Below are positions 45,201-60,200 of a stretch of 64,000 nucleotides of DNA, one piece after another. Made by a program: the position numbers and the translations under genes. This DNA comes from Halichondria panicea. Its lineage: Eukaryota > Porifera > Demospongiae > Suberitida > Halichondriidae. Every line of letters starts with the position of its first letter. The stretch's first letter is position 1. The DNA is taken from contig NC_087378.1 of assembly GCF_963675165.1 (NCBI RefSeq), forward strand, positions 5,327,205 through 5,391,204, in the 5' to 3' direction. Under the pieces are notes generated by a model, which was not told the origin of the DNA, made no database searches, and saw only the letters and a program-made list of their open reading frames with translations.

Positions 45201-48200
45201 CCACAGGCAACGATCTGCGTAGCCAAGTAAGTGATATATGATTCGGATTGTTTGAGGGAGAATTCTGAATTGTTTTATCGCTATGGTGTTTTATACTGTG
45301 TGTTAACTTTCTTCCACCTTCCAGATTGTCACGCTGTACAGCTTCCTTGAAGAGGAGCCATTCGTTCAGGATAGTACAATACTGCAGCTCATACATCCAC
45401 AAGTTCAGTTATCCCTAGCCGATTTAGGCCCCCCTGGTTCATCGGATGAAGGAGACTTAATCACCTTCAAACTTCAATTACATCATCAGGTATACTATAC
45501 TAGCCTCGTTCATAGGCCGATTTTCTTTAATGGAATGGCTTTGGAACGAGTCTAGTAAACTATGCGAGCGTGTACATATTTGATTTGTACTGGTGTACCA
45601 AAGTTCTGTAGTAATCCACTGTTGCCCGTACTTTTTCACACGCAGGTTGCATTCCCCAGTGCCTCGGCTTACAATCTTCAGTTCTCTATAACTACTGATC
45701 ATGGAGCACTGACAAGCCTCGTTATAGACTCAGCAATCACTACTGGCTCCTCTTGTCTCATTGGGTCACTGTCATGCTCTGCGATCAATACATCTATGTT
45801 CAGTTGTAGCTCTCTTCCTACCGACTGTGCTGCAAGTGTTGTTATGTCAGCAGAGCTTCCAATGGGTGTGGTGGCTGGAAATAACATTACCATTGAAACT
45901 ACCTTACAGTACGACAGTAACCCTTTCTCAGCTCCTCACACTGGTGTGATGTACACACCTCTTGATGTGAGTGTAAATGTCTATTCTATTTCACAACGGT
46001 GTGTGAATGGCAGATTTAAACACCTATGTTGCTGATATGAAAAATGTTCCGGCCCCCATCACTATTTAATTTTGATACTTTATCCTTGTGTAGGCCCATT
46101 TCATTGAGAGTGTCAAAGTGCCGACACAAGTGTTCGAGTCGAATGTCTCTCATCCTCTCATTGCCCTGTTTCAAACCATTGAGTTCACACTTACTCTAAC
46201 TGTGCCTGAAGGAGAGACTCAAGATGTCTCCATTTCCTTTAATACCACCATCACTCCACCAGGCGATCCCAATGGTGTCAACTTGACACTAACACTGCAG
46301 AGTATAGTCATACATCCCACAGCAAGCCAGTAAGTTTCAACCTAGCACCCCAGTGTTACCATGAAGCATATTTTTTGCTTTGAAGATATGTAAAAGGAGC
46401 TTAATAACATGCATGGCTAGACATGATCTTGAAAGATTGCATATAGATAGTCGTTTAGCATTCATGCACTTTTCAGAGGAGTTTAGATATGGCTGAGTTG
46501 GCTTATATTATATTTACATGATTTCAATGCTAATTGTTAGCGTATCAGAGAATTAGAGCAGATTATATGGCTTTTTTGGGTGTATATGCAGCTGCCCGTT
46601 CCCCAATTATCACCTCCATTTTGACAAGTTCGCCGTGCATGGAGTGTTTACTAGATTATTGCTGCCAGTAAGATGTAAACTGCTAAAGTATATACACTAC
46701 CCTATTATAATTATAATCCTGGTCCAACCAGGCAATAGGTGTTATACAAGCGCAGTAAAGTCAGAGGTAGTTGTAACTTTTTTTTACGGTTGTGAGCGAA
46801 TCTGCAAGAGGTCAAAGTTTAGAATGGCTGCTGCTTCTTCTACCAGGCAGTCAGTATAAAGCTTCGTAGCTATTTTCTGGCTAACAAACAGTTAGCACTG
46901 TGGTGCAAAGCCTAACTAAAATAGAAACATTGTGCAAACATATCGATGATGATATGAACGATTCTGAAGAGACTGCAGCTATTTTTACTGTAGCCATACC
47001 TTGAGAACGAAGCTTTATTTTGTAAAATCCACATCTAAGAAAACGTTACTTGAAGCCTATAGAAGCTGTTATGTGTAATCACATCTTACAACCGTTGAGT
47101 ACTTACAGCTGGAATGCACACATGCACTGACTATAACTAACAAACACACACACACACACTTTACTGTATTCCTCATGTGGCTACGCCTCGAAACATAATT
47201 GAGTGGCGTAAATTCCTGTCTCGTGGACGAGAGCATACTTCTTTTCTTGTTTGTTTCATTACAGGACTACACTACCATTCTTGGGAAATATATTCAACCC
47301 ATTTGACAACATTGCCTCAGTCAATGACACTGTTGTATTAGTGCTCACACTGGATGTGCCAAGTGGCTTAAGTATTCCCTTCACGATATTTGCTGTGACA
47401 ACGTATAACACTTCCTCTGGAGAGATGCAACTTGTAAATGAGTTGGAATTTTTCATTGTCCAACCTGACATCAGTGTGACAACTGAAGCACTCTCTGTAA
47501 GGTAGGCAAAGTACATGTAATCTTCAAACTGAGTGAGTATTTAAATGTATAGTGAGTTAATGAGTATAAGAAACTTGTTAACCGTATTGCAGACTACTAT
47601 AGTAAAATCCACACGTCATTTCATTGAGCCAAATCTTACATGTATACAGCTTTGTACCTCTCTAATAATTAGCTCAAATACATCCCAGTTCACAACGTGC
47701 ACGAGGCTGGATGTTTTAATTGACTCTGCTCATGTTGGACATACAGTACCTCGCTCTGCTATAATTATGACCTCTCCACAGATTATCCAGGATAGTAAAC
47801 ACGGAAGTGATCAACTTTGACCTTTGGATAGAGCGTGTGGATAGTACCTTTCCTGACTATGATATCACTATTGACGTTTCTCTGGAGCTGCCACCTGAAA
47901 CGATTCTGAATTCGACGCTTGACAATCTGTCTGTTAGTATGAAGAGTGTTGCAGGAAGTGAGGTTTCTGTGCTGCTTAATCGTTCTGTGCTTAGCTATGT
48001 CAACAGTACCAGCATGCAACTGCTCCACTTTGAAGGACACTTCTTACCGAGTGTTACTGATGGACACGTGATAAAACTGAATGGATCAGTTACGTTCATT
48101 GTGGATCCTTACACATTCACAGACTATGTAGAGTATTTCACATTCCCTGATTTGTACTTCATAAGACCCACGATTGAAGCAGAAAGTTTGACATTCAACT

Positions 48201-51200
48201 CATTTAACGAAGGTTCTGAAGTAGTGATTTGGGAGCTGACACTGACAAACATTGCTGGTTCACCATTTGATCTTACAGTAGACATTTATGTAGACACAGA
48301 TGTACTTCATCTTTTGTTTGTGGATGTTCAAAGTGTAGGGTAAGTCCTATTGTCTCTTCTGCATATCTTTTATACTTGCACCTAGTGTTATATTAATTTC
48401 ACATGATTGCAATCTGTTGGAGCATTAGTTAGATCTGCTCTGCACTTTACGTGTTCTACAGGGGAGGTCTTGACTTTGTTGCACCAGTTCTCATGGATAA
48501 CACAACTTTCCAAGCTCAATTGGTGTTCCAGAATCTCACCTCAGTGCTGAGTGGCGATAGTGGGGTCTGCTCAGCGTGCTCAAGAGAGATTGTCATGTTA
48601 ATCCATACAGTACTCATCAATGAAGTTGGTGATCGTAGTTCACTTGTGAATGCAACTGGTCGCTATGCTAGTCAGACAGTTATGGTGCGTGTTGATACAC
48701 TTAACTATTCTCCAAGTACGTACATAAATTGTTACGTATGTATAAGTTTAATTAGTATAGCCTTAACTGAAGTCTATGGTATTTTCCCTATTAATATAGG
48801 CAGAGTCAAGGAATACAGGCATTGAGACAAGCTACAGTACAAATAATCCAGACACAAGGCATGGTTTTTTCCAAGTTGGGGAAACAGTGACTGTGAACAT
48901 TACAATCACACAACCAGAAGTAAGTCAGATACCAGTATGCAGTACTGCATGACGAAGCTCCATGCACTATTCTCTTCATTGTTAATTAGCCAAAACTTGT
49001 CAATAACCGGTATAATAATTATGATTAATTTTATATAGCGGGTAATTTTCATGGGGTAAAAATTCATTCATTCAACTCCAAACTGATTGTTGAATAAAAA
49101 TTTCGTTGCCTTCACTGTATTGCATGCGTTTCGGTAAGCGACACCTATATTTTTTGGGTGAAACATTTCGTGGTAGCCAGCTTGTCCACAAAAAAACGAA
49201 TATTTATCCTAAAAAATTATCCGCTATACAGTATTAAAAAAGTTATGGAGATCCTATGTATATAACCCTGTGTGCATGCATGTACATTACACGAAACCCA
49301 AAATTGCAGTGGCTAGGTAAATACTATGATTATTTTCCCTCTAGAATATCTTGTCCAACCTGACTTTGAACCTGACCATGACCCAAACCCTACCTCTGGA
49401 CTACCCAATGATTGTGTCCACAGTGACGGTAGTACACATTGGTACTAATATCGAAAACACAGTGCTGGCTGTGGGTGACTCTGAATCATCACCACACATT
49501 ACTCTAGTCTCAAATGTGAGTCTCTTGAATTAAGCTTGTTAACATACTGAAGGTCCTTGATGTACTACATTATGTAGGGGCTTTAAGTTTGGTGATTTTG
49601 ATTATTGTCTAAAGCATAATATATAGTATTATTTTTACTTACTTGAGTTTAACTGCTCACCTTCCATTTAGAATGCTATAACTGTTTATCTGGGAGAGGT
49701 GCTCAACATAGGGGATGGGATGATGAATGAAGATGATCAGGTGGTGGTCAGCATCACTGCCTTTGCTCAGACCACAGGCAACGATCTGCGTAGCCAAGTA
49801 AGTGATATATGATTCGGATTGTTTGAGGGAGAATTCTGAATTGTTTTATCGCTATGGTGTTTTATACTGTGTGTTAACTTTCTTCCACCTTCCAGATTGT
49901 CACGCTGTACTGCTTCCTTGAAGAGGAGCCATTCGTTCAGGATAGTACAATACTGCAGCTCATACATCCACAAGTTCAGTTATCCCTAGCCGATTTAGGC
50001 CCCCCTGGTTCATCGGATGAAGGAGACTTAATCACCTTCAAACTTCAATTACATCATCAGGTATACTATACTAGCCTCGTTCATAGGCCGATTTTCTTTA
50101 ATGGAATGGCTTTGGAACGAGTCTAGTAAACTATGCGAGCGTGTACATATTTGATTTGTACTGGTGTACCAAAGTTCTGTAGTAATCCACTGTGCCCGTA
50201 CTTTTTCACACGCAGGTTGCATTCCCCAGTGCCTCGGCTTACGATCTTCAGTTCTCTATAACTACTGATCATGGAGCACTGACAAGCCTCGTTATAGACT
50301 CAGCAATCACTACTGGCTCCTCTTGTCTCATTGGGTCACTGTCATGCTCTGCGATCAATACATCTATGTTCAGTTGTAGCTCTCTTCCTACCGACTGTGC
50401 TGCAAGTGTTGTTATGTCAGCAGAGCTTCCAATGGGTGTGGTGGCTGGAAATAACATTACCATTGAAACTACCTTACAGTACGACAGTAACCCATTCTCA
50501 GCTCCTCACACTGGTGTGATGTACACACCTCTTGATGTGAGTGTAAATGTCTATTCTATTTCACAACGGTGTGTGAATGGCAGATTTAAACACCTATGTT
50601 GCTGATATGAAAAATGTTCCGGCCCCCATCACTATTTAATTTTGATACTTTATCCTTGTGTAGGCCCATTTCATTGAGAGTGTCAAAGTGCCGACACAAG
50701 TGTTCGAGTCGAATGTCTCTCATCCTCTCATTGCCCTGCTTCAAACCATTGAGTTCACACTTACTCTAACTGTGCCTGAAGGAGAGACTCAAGATGTCTC
50801 CATTTCCTTTAATACCACCATCACTCCACCAGGCGATCCCAATGGTGTCAACTTGACACTAACACTGCAGAGTATAGTCATACATCCCACAGCAAGCCAG
50901 TAAGTTTCAACCTAGCACCCCAGTGTTACCATGAAGCATATTTTTTGCTTTGAAGATATGTAAAAGGAGCTTAATAACATGCATGGCTAGACATGATCTT
51001 GAAAGATTGCATATAGATAGTCGTTTAGCATTCATGCACTTTTCAGAGGATTTTAGATATGGCTGAGTTGGCTTATATTATATTTACATGATTTCAATGC
51101 TAATTGTTAGCGTATCAGAGAATTAGAGCAGATTATATGGCTTTTTTGGGTGTATATGCAGCTGCCCGTTCCCCAATTATCACCTCCATTTTGACAAGTT

Positions 51201-54200
51201 CGCCGTGCATGGAGTGTTTACTAGATTATTGCTGCCAGTAAGATGTAAACTGCTAAAGTATATACACTACCCTATTATAATTATAATCCTGGTCCAACCA
51301 GGCAATAGGTGTTATACAAGCGCAGTAAAGTCAGAGGTAGTTGTAACTTTTTTTACGGTTGTGAGCGAATCTGCAAGAGGTCAATGTTTAGAATGGCTGC
51401 TGCTTCTTCTACCAGGCAGTCAGTATACAGCTTCGTAGCTATTTTCTGGCTAACAAACAGTTAGCACTGTGGTGCAAAGCCTAACTAAAATAGAAACATT
51501 GTGCAAACATATCGATGATGATATGAACGATTCTGAAGAGACTGCAGCTATTTTTACTGTAGCCATACCTTGAGAACGAAGCTTTATTTTGTAAAATCCA
51601 CATCTAAGAAAACGTTACTTGAAGCCTATAGAAGCTGTTATGTGTAATCACATCTTACAATCGTTGAGTACTTACAGCTGGAATGCACACATGCACTGAC
51701 TATAACTAACAAACACACACACACACACTTTACCGTATTCCTCGTGTGGCTACGCCTCGAAACATAATTGAGTGGCGTAAATTCCTGTCTCGTGGACGAG
51801 AGCATACTTCTTTTCTTGTTTGTTTCATTACAGGACTACACTACCATTCTTGGGAAATATATTCAACCCATTTGACAACATTGCCTCAGTCAATGACACT
51901 GTTGTATTAGTGCTCACACTGGATGTGCCAAGTGGCTTAAGTATTCCCTTCACGATATTTGCTGTGACAACGTATAACACTTCCTCTGGAGAGATGCAAC
52001 TTGTAAATGAGTTGGAATTTTTCATTGTCCAACCTGACATCAGTGTGACAACTGAAGCACTCTCTGTAAGGTAGGCAAAGTACATGTAATCTTCAAACTG
52101 AGTGAGTATTTAAATGTATAGTGAGTTAATGAGTATAAGAAACTTGTTAACCGTATTGCAGACTACTATAGTAAAATCCACACGTCATTTCATTGAGCCA
52201 AATCTTACATGTATACAGCTTTGTACCTCTCTAATAATTAGCTCAAATACATCCCAGTTCACAACGTGCACGAGGCTGGATGTTTTAATTGACTCTGCTC
52301 ATGTTGGACATACAGTACCTCGCTCTGCTATAATTATGACCTCTCCACAGATTATCCAGGATAGTAAACACGGAAGTGATCAACTTTGACCTTTGGATAG
52401 AGCGTGTGGATAGTGCCTTTCCTGACTATGACATCGTTATTGAAGTTTCTCTAGAGTTGCCATCTGAAACGATTCTGAATTCGACGCTTGATAATCTGTC
52501 TGTTAGTATGAAGAGTGTTGCAGTTAGTGAAGTTTCTGTGCTGCTTAATCATTCTGTGCTTAGCTATGTCAACAGTACCAGCATGCAACTGCTCCACTTT
52601 GAAGGACACTTCTTACCGAATGTACCTAATGGACAAGTGATAAAACTGAATGGATCAGTTATGTTCGTTGTGGATCCTTTCACATTCACTGACTATGTAG
52701 AGTATTTCACATTCCCTGATTTGTACTTCATAAGACCCACGATTGAAGTGGAAAGTTTAACATTCAACTCATTTAACGAAGGTTCTGAAGTAGTGATTTG
52801 GGAGCTGATACTGACAAACATTGCTGGATCACCGTTTGATCTTACAGTAGACATTGATGTAGACACAAATGTACTTCACATTCTGTTTGTGGATGTTCAA
52901 AGTATAGGGTAAGTTCTATTTTCTCTCTTCTGTATCTTTTTATTCGCACCTATTTTATATTTTATATTGTATAACTATTTGAGCATTAGTTAGATCTGCT
53001 CTGCACTTTATGTGTTCTACAGGGGAGGTCTTGGCTTTGTTTCACCAGTTCTCATGACTAACACAACTCCCCAAGCGCAATTGGTGTTCCAGAATCTCAC
53101 CTCAGTGCTAAATGGCAGTAATGGGGTCTGCTCAGCGTGCTCAACTGGGATTGTCATATTAATCCATACAGTACTCATCAACGAAGTTGGTGATCGTAGT
53201 TCACTTGTGAATGCAACTGGTCGCTATGCTAGTGAGACAGTTATGGTGCGTGTTGATACACATTGAAATTGAAAATTCAACTAAATTGTATAATTTTTAT
53301 ATTGTATTTTCCTCTAAATAGATTGAGTTAAGGAATACTGGCATTGAGACACGCTATAGTACAAACAATCCAGACACCAGGCACGGTATTCTCCAGGTTG
53401 GGGAAACAATGACTTTGAACATTACAATAACACAACCAGAAGTAAGTCAGCTATTATAATTCTACTAATCAGGTGACGTGGCTCAACAACTGGCCAATGA
53501 TTGATATAATTTATTACAACAATTATATGGATATTCAAATTGTTCTTATGGATCTGTAACTTTTTGTGCATAAATTACACGAAAGAAAAAATTGCAGTGT
53601 CTTGTATTATGATTATTTTCACTCTAGAATGTCTTGTCCAACCTGACTTTGAACCTGACCATGACCCAAACCCTACCTCTGGACTACCCACTGATCGTGT
53701 CCACAGTGACGATAGTACACATTGGTGCTAAAATCGAAAACACAGTACTGGCCGTGGGTGACTCTGAATCATCACCACACATTACTCTAGTCTCAAATGT
53801 GAGTCCCTTGTGGCTTGTTAACAACACTGAAGGTCTTTGATGTACTATGCATGTAGGGGCTCTAAGTTTTTCTTCACTAATAATTATATAGCTATGAATA
53901 ACTCAGTGACATTCATATGAAAAGTATTGTTATCATATCAATTTTGCGTGATTTGATTTTGTCAAAAGCATGGATATATTTTTACTTACTAGAGTATTAA
54001 CTACTTACTCACCTTCTGTCTAGAATGCTGTGACTGTTTATCTGGGAGAGGTGCTCAATAGAGGGGATGGGATGACGAATGAAGATGATCAGGTGGTGGT
54101 CAGCATCACTGCCTTTGCTCAGACCACAGGCAACGATCTGCGTACCCAGGTAAGTGATGTGTCTGGGATTGTTTGAGGGACTGCATTGTTTTATCCCTGT

Positions 54201-57200
54201 AAAACTAACAGTTTCTAAACTGTTTTAACTTTCTTGTATCTTCCAGACTGTTACTCTGCGCTGCTTCCTCGAAGAGGAGCCATTCGTCCAGGATAGTACA
54301 ATACTGCAGCTCATACATCCACAACTTGAGTTAACCCTAGCCGATGTAGGCCCCCCTAGTCCATCAGACGAAGGGGACTTAATCACCTTCAAACTTCAAT
54401 TACATCATCAGGTAAAATACATAAACGTGCACTGGCAGGGTTTCATCTAGTGAGGGGGGGGGGGGTAGGGGTGAGCCTTCCTCCCAAAATGTTGTTGAAT
54501 AATGACATCATCACATCTACTGTATAGTATGTAACTAGACCTATGTGATGCATTAGCATGTAATAGGGTGTGTGGTTAACACATGTAGGAGTGGCCAAAC
54601 ATTTTGCAGCGTGGTTACGCACCCAAACCTCCCTCCCCCCCAACTTTTAATCCTCGATGAACTGACTAGTGTACCAAAAGTTCTGTATAGTCATCCACTG
54701 TTGCCTGTACTTTTCCACACGCAGGTTGCATTTCCCGATGCCTCGGCTTACGATCTTCAGTTCTCTATAACAACAGATCATGGAGCACTTACAAGCCTCG
54801 TTATAGACTCAGCAAACACTACCGGCTCCTCTTGTCTCATTGAGTCACTGTCATGCTCTGTGATTAATACATCTATGTTCAGTTGTAGCTCTCTTCCTAC
54901 TGACTGTGCTGCAAGTGTTGTTATGTCAGCAGAGCTTCCAATGGGTGTGGTGGCTGGAAATAACATTACCATTGAAACTACCTTACAGTACGACAGTAAC
55001 CCATTCTCAGTTCCTCACACTGGTGTGATGTACACACCTCTCGAGGTGAGTATTTTATTTCACAACGGCGTGTATCAATGGCAGATTTAAATTTGTAACG
55101 AAGGTTGCTGATACGTATATAAGCTTCAGCCAAGTGGCTACTTGCTCCCCATCATTAATTAGATTAATTGTGATGCATAAACTGCTTTATCCTTGTTGTA
55201 GGCCCATTTCATTGAGAGTGTCAAAGTGCCGACACAAGTGTTCGAGTCGAATGTTTCTCATCCTCTCAACTACGTTGCCCCATTCCAAACCATTGAGTTC
55301 ACACTCACTCTAACTGTGCCTGAAGGAGAGACTCAAGATGTCTCCATTTCCTTTAATACCACCATCACTCCACCAGGCGATCCCAATGGTGTCAACTTTA
55401 CACTAACACTGCAGAGTATAGTCATACATCCCACAGCAAGCCAGTAAGTTTCAACTATTAGTGGCTGTACAGGCCTATATACTCTACTGGTTATTGTTTG
55501 AATCCGAAGTGTGAATTCCTGTCTTTTGGATGAGACTACTTTTCTTATTTGTTTCCATTACAGGACTACATCCCCATATTTGGGAGATATATTCAACACA
55601 TTTGACAACATTGCCTCAATTAATGACACTGTTGTATTAGTGCTTACAATGGATGTGCCAAGTGGCTCAAGTATTCCCTTTACGATATTTGCCATGACAA
55701 TGTACAACACTTCCTCTGGAGAGATGCAACTGGTAGATGAATTGGATTTTTTCATTATCCAACCTGAAATCAATGTGACAACTGAAGCACTCTCTGTAAG
55801 GTAGGCAAAGTGCAAGTCATGTAATATTCAGGACTTTAATGCGTTGTTAGGGTGATTTATTATACGAAACTGGTTAGTATTTAATAATTCCGTACATCAT
55901 TATTGAGCAAAATTTTTACATGTACATGCAGCTAGCTTATACTTATCGAAATTAAAATGTACATCCCATTTCATGACGCCGAATAATTTTTGTAATTGAC
56001 TCTTCACATTGACACTATATTTCGCTCTGCTACACTTATATAATCTGTCCACAGATTATCCAGGATAGTGAACACAGAAGTGATCAACTTTGACCTTTGG
56101 ATAGAGCGTGTGGATAGTGCCTTTCCTGACTATGACATCGTTATTGACATTTCTCTGGAGCTGCCACCTGAAACTATTCTGAATTCAACGCTTGAAAATT
56201 TGTCTGTTAGTATGAAGAGTGTTGCAGGAAGTGAGGTTTCTGTGCTGCTTAATCGTTCTGTGCTTAGCTATGTCAACAGTACCAGCATGCAACTGCTCCA
56301 CTTTGAAGGACGATTCTTACCAAATGCACCTAGTGGACAAGTGATAAAACTGAATGGATCAGTAATGTTCATTGTGGATCCTTACACATTCACTGACTAT
56401 GTAGAGTATTTCACATTCCCTGATATGTACTTCATAAGACCCACAATCGAAGTAAAAAGGTTATCATTCAGCTCATTTATCGAAGATTCCAAACTAGTGA
56501 TTTGGGAGCTGGTACTGACAAACATTGCTGGATCACCGTTTGATCTTACAGTGGACATTTATGTAGACACGGATGTACTTCAACTTCTGTTTGTGGATGT
56601 TCAAAGTGTAGGGTAAGTCATAACTATCTCTCTTCTTATTTGCACTTTATTGATAGCAATTTGTACGTTGGAGCATTGGTTAGATCTAGTCTGCACTTTA
56701 TGTGTTCTACAGGGGAGGTCTTGGCTTTGTTTCACCAGTTCTCATGGCTAACACAACTTTCCAAGCTGAATTGGTGTTCCAGAATCTCACCTCAGTGCTG
56801 AGTGGCGGTAGTGGGGTCTGCTCAGAGTGCTCAACAGAGATTGTCCTGTTTATTCACACATCACTCATCAATGATATTGGCGATCGTAGTGCACTTGTGA
56901 CTGCAAGTAGCCACTATGCTAGCGTGACAGTTAATATGGTGCGCTGAAACACATTGTACATGAGAATAGTACAATCAGAGAATATACGTGTATAACCTAA
57001 ATGTGTACATATTAGGCATAGCCTTCAAGTATAATTATAAGTTGCAGATGGTATTTTGCTCTCAATAGATGGAGTCAAAGATTACGGACATTGAGACAAG
57101 CTACAGTACAAACAATCCAGACACCAGGCATGGTATTCTCCAGGTTGGGGAAACAATGACTTTGAACATTACAATAACACAACCAGAAGTAAGTCAGATA

Positions 57201-60200
57201 CCGTAATTATAGTGTGCTGCAGTACTGATGAGGCTCCACTTATATCTTCTAAAATACCCCAAACTTAATTTTCAATAATCGGTACATTATGTATCATCGA
57301 ATTTTTTTGCTTTAGACTGTCTCGTCTAACCTGACTTTGAACCTGACCATGACCCAAACTCTACCTCTGGACTACCCAATGATTGTGTCCACAGTGACGG
57401 TAGTACACATTGGTACTAACATCGAAAACACAGTACTGGCCGTGGGTGACTCTGAATCATCACCACACATTACCCTAGTCTCAAATGTGAGTCTCTTGAG
57501 GCTTGTTAAACAACACTGAAGGTCTTTGATGTACTATGCATGTAGGGGCTGTAATTTTTGCTTCACTAGCCCCGAATAACTAACTATGAAAAGTATCGAT
57601 TTTCCGTGATTTCCAAAGCAAGGGTATATTCCCTTCTAGAATGCTGTGACTGTTTATCTGGGAGAGGTGCTCAATAGAGGGGATGGAATGACAAATGAAG
57701 ATGATCAGGTGGTGGTCAGCATCACTGCCTTTGCTCAGACCACAGGCAACGATCTGCGTAGCCAGGTAAGTGGATATGTTTGAGGGAGATTCTTATCCCT
57801 GTCATAGTATCGAATATAGTATACTGTGTGTGGTATATTGTCTTCTATCTTCCAGACTGTCACTCTACACTGCTTCCTTGAAGAGCTGTCATTTGTCCAA
57901 GACAGTACAATACTGCAGCTCATACATCCACAACTTGAGTTAACCCTGGCCGATGTAGGCCCCACTGGTCCATGGGATGGAGGGGACTTAATCAGCTTCA
58001 TACTTGAAATACATCATCAGGTATAAAGTTCATGAACGTGTACATATAATTTTATTGGTACCATGGTGTACCAAAAGTTCCACTGTTGCCTGTACTTTTT
58101 CACACGCAGGTTGTATTCCCCGATGCCTCGGCTTACAATCTTCAGTTCTCTATAACTACTGATCATGGAGCACTGACAAGCCTCGTTATAGACTCAGCAA
58201 ACACTACCGACTCATCTTGTCTCATTGGGTCACTGTCATGCTCTGTGATCAATACATCGATGTTCAGTTGTAGCTCTCTTCCTACTGACTGTGCTGCAAG
58301 TGTTGTTATGTCAGCAGAGCTTCCAATGGGTTTGGTGGCTGGAAATAACATTACCATTGAAACTACCTTACAGTACGACAGTAACCCTTTCTCAGCTCCT
58401 CACACTGGTGTGATGTACACACCTCTCGACGTGAGTGTATACATGCATGTATATATTCTATATTTCACAGCGGCATGTATTAATGGCAGATTTAAATTTG
58501 TGTATTATGGTTGGCCATAAAACTTGGTTAACGGGAGCAAAGAGGGTGGTGCAATGCTGTTCACATATACTGGTATATTGTTTGGCAAAGGGGCGCATTC
58601 TGGTTAAAATTCAATCAATGTTTGGATATTTCAGGTATGCATGGGCAGTCTTCAAGTCCATGTGGTTCTATCCCTACATATAATGTAGCCATTTTATTTC
58701 TGTTGCTAATTGCCTGTGCTTTTGCCTGCCTCCCTCCCTTGTTCCACCAGGGGGGTATACATACCTCTATATAAAGCCTGGGGTTCACTGTGCATCACTA
58801 GTATTGTATAATATATACTGGGTGAGGTTAATCTCCTTATTAGTAGCGAAGACTTTGCCCTTCCAGTAGCGAGGCCCGTGCCCACTTTGGTAATCTAAGA
58901 ACTTGGCTCAAATTATCAGATCGGCTGGTATATATGCACCCCTCTCCCCTCCATTGGCCCAACGTTAATTTGTAATTAAGGTTAAACCAGGCTGATGGGG
59001 ATGCTTGATTTGAAAGACGCTCCCCATCTTTATTCTGTGGATTGGTTTGTAGAAACTGATTGATATTCCTCTGTAGGTCCTTTTCACTGAGAGTGTCAAA
59101 GTTCCGACACAAGTGTTCAAGTCGAATGTCTCTCATCCTCTCAACTACGTTGCCCCATTCCAAACCATTGAGTTCACACTCACTCTAACTGTGCCTGAAG
59201 GAGAGACTCAAGATGTCTCCATTTCCTTTAATACCACCATCACTCCACCAGGCGATCCCAATGGTGTCAACTTTACACTAACACTGCAGAGTATAGTCAT
59301 ACATCCCACAGCAAGCCAGTAAGTTTCAACCCTATTAAGTTATTAGTTATGGCTGCATGTACGCCTATGCTACTTGTCAACCCAAAGTGTGATTTCCTGT
59401 CTCATGACAAGAGCATACTCCTTTTCTTTTTGTTTTAATTACAGGACTACACTCCCATTCTTGGGAAATATCTTCAACCCATTTGACAACATTGCCTCAG
59501 TCAATGACACTGTTGTATTAGTGCTCACACTGGATGTGCCAAGTGGCTCAAATATTCCCTTCACGATATTTGCCGTGACAATGTACAACACTTCCTCTGG
59601 AGAGATGCAACTGGTAGATGAGTTAGATCTTTTTATTTTCCAACCTGACATCAATGTGACAACTGAAGCACTCTCTGTAAGGTAGGCAAAGTACAGTCAT
59701 GGTTTCAAATGCGTTGTTATGGTGATTTTGATGAGTATGCGAAACTGGTTAGCTTATTATGCCTAGAGGGCATAGCTGCACGAAGGATACGGTAAAGCTG
59801 ACTGTGTGTGTGTCTGTCTGTTTGTCCGTGTGTCAGTTCCAGCTGTAACTGCTCAATAGATGCAATGCGACGAAAAGTAACAGCTTTTAATAAGCATCTA
59901 GCCACGTTCTCTTGAATTTTGATTCGTGGATTTGTAAACTAACGCATTTTTATCGAGTTTTACTCACAGTGAAGGCTGTTGCATTATCTTCAGAGTGTTC
60001 GCACAAACTTTATATTCCCACTAAAACGCTAGTTGTTTGTTAGCTAAAAGATCAGGAAAGAGCTGCAAAGCTGCATGCGAACACTGTACTGCCAGAAGCG
60101 GTGCGCATGCGCAAGCGAGGTATATACGGCAGTGGTTTTGTGTGTCTGTGTGTGTGTGTAGACTGTTACAGCTGGTCAAGGATGAATCAAGTGCAAGTAA

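Larger units (their letters stand above)
43211..52410 (+). repeat. Recent tandem duplication, two 4.57-kb units
   Basis: Unit 1 runs from about 43211 to 47781, and unit 2 from about 47782 to 52351 plus the first bases of b3. Exons, introns and intronic MITEs match almost base for base at an offset of 4,571-4,569. Only scattered substitutions and one-base indels were noticed (for example at 44315/48886, 45346/49917, 51051 and in the T-run near 46780/51350). It is much more similar than any other pair of cassettes. A genuine duplication is likely; an assembly error is possible. Confidence 0.85.
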
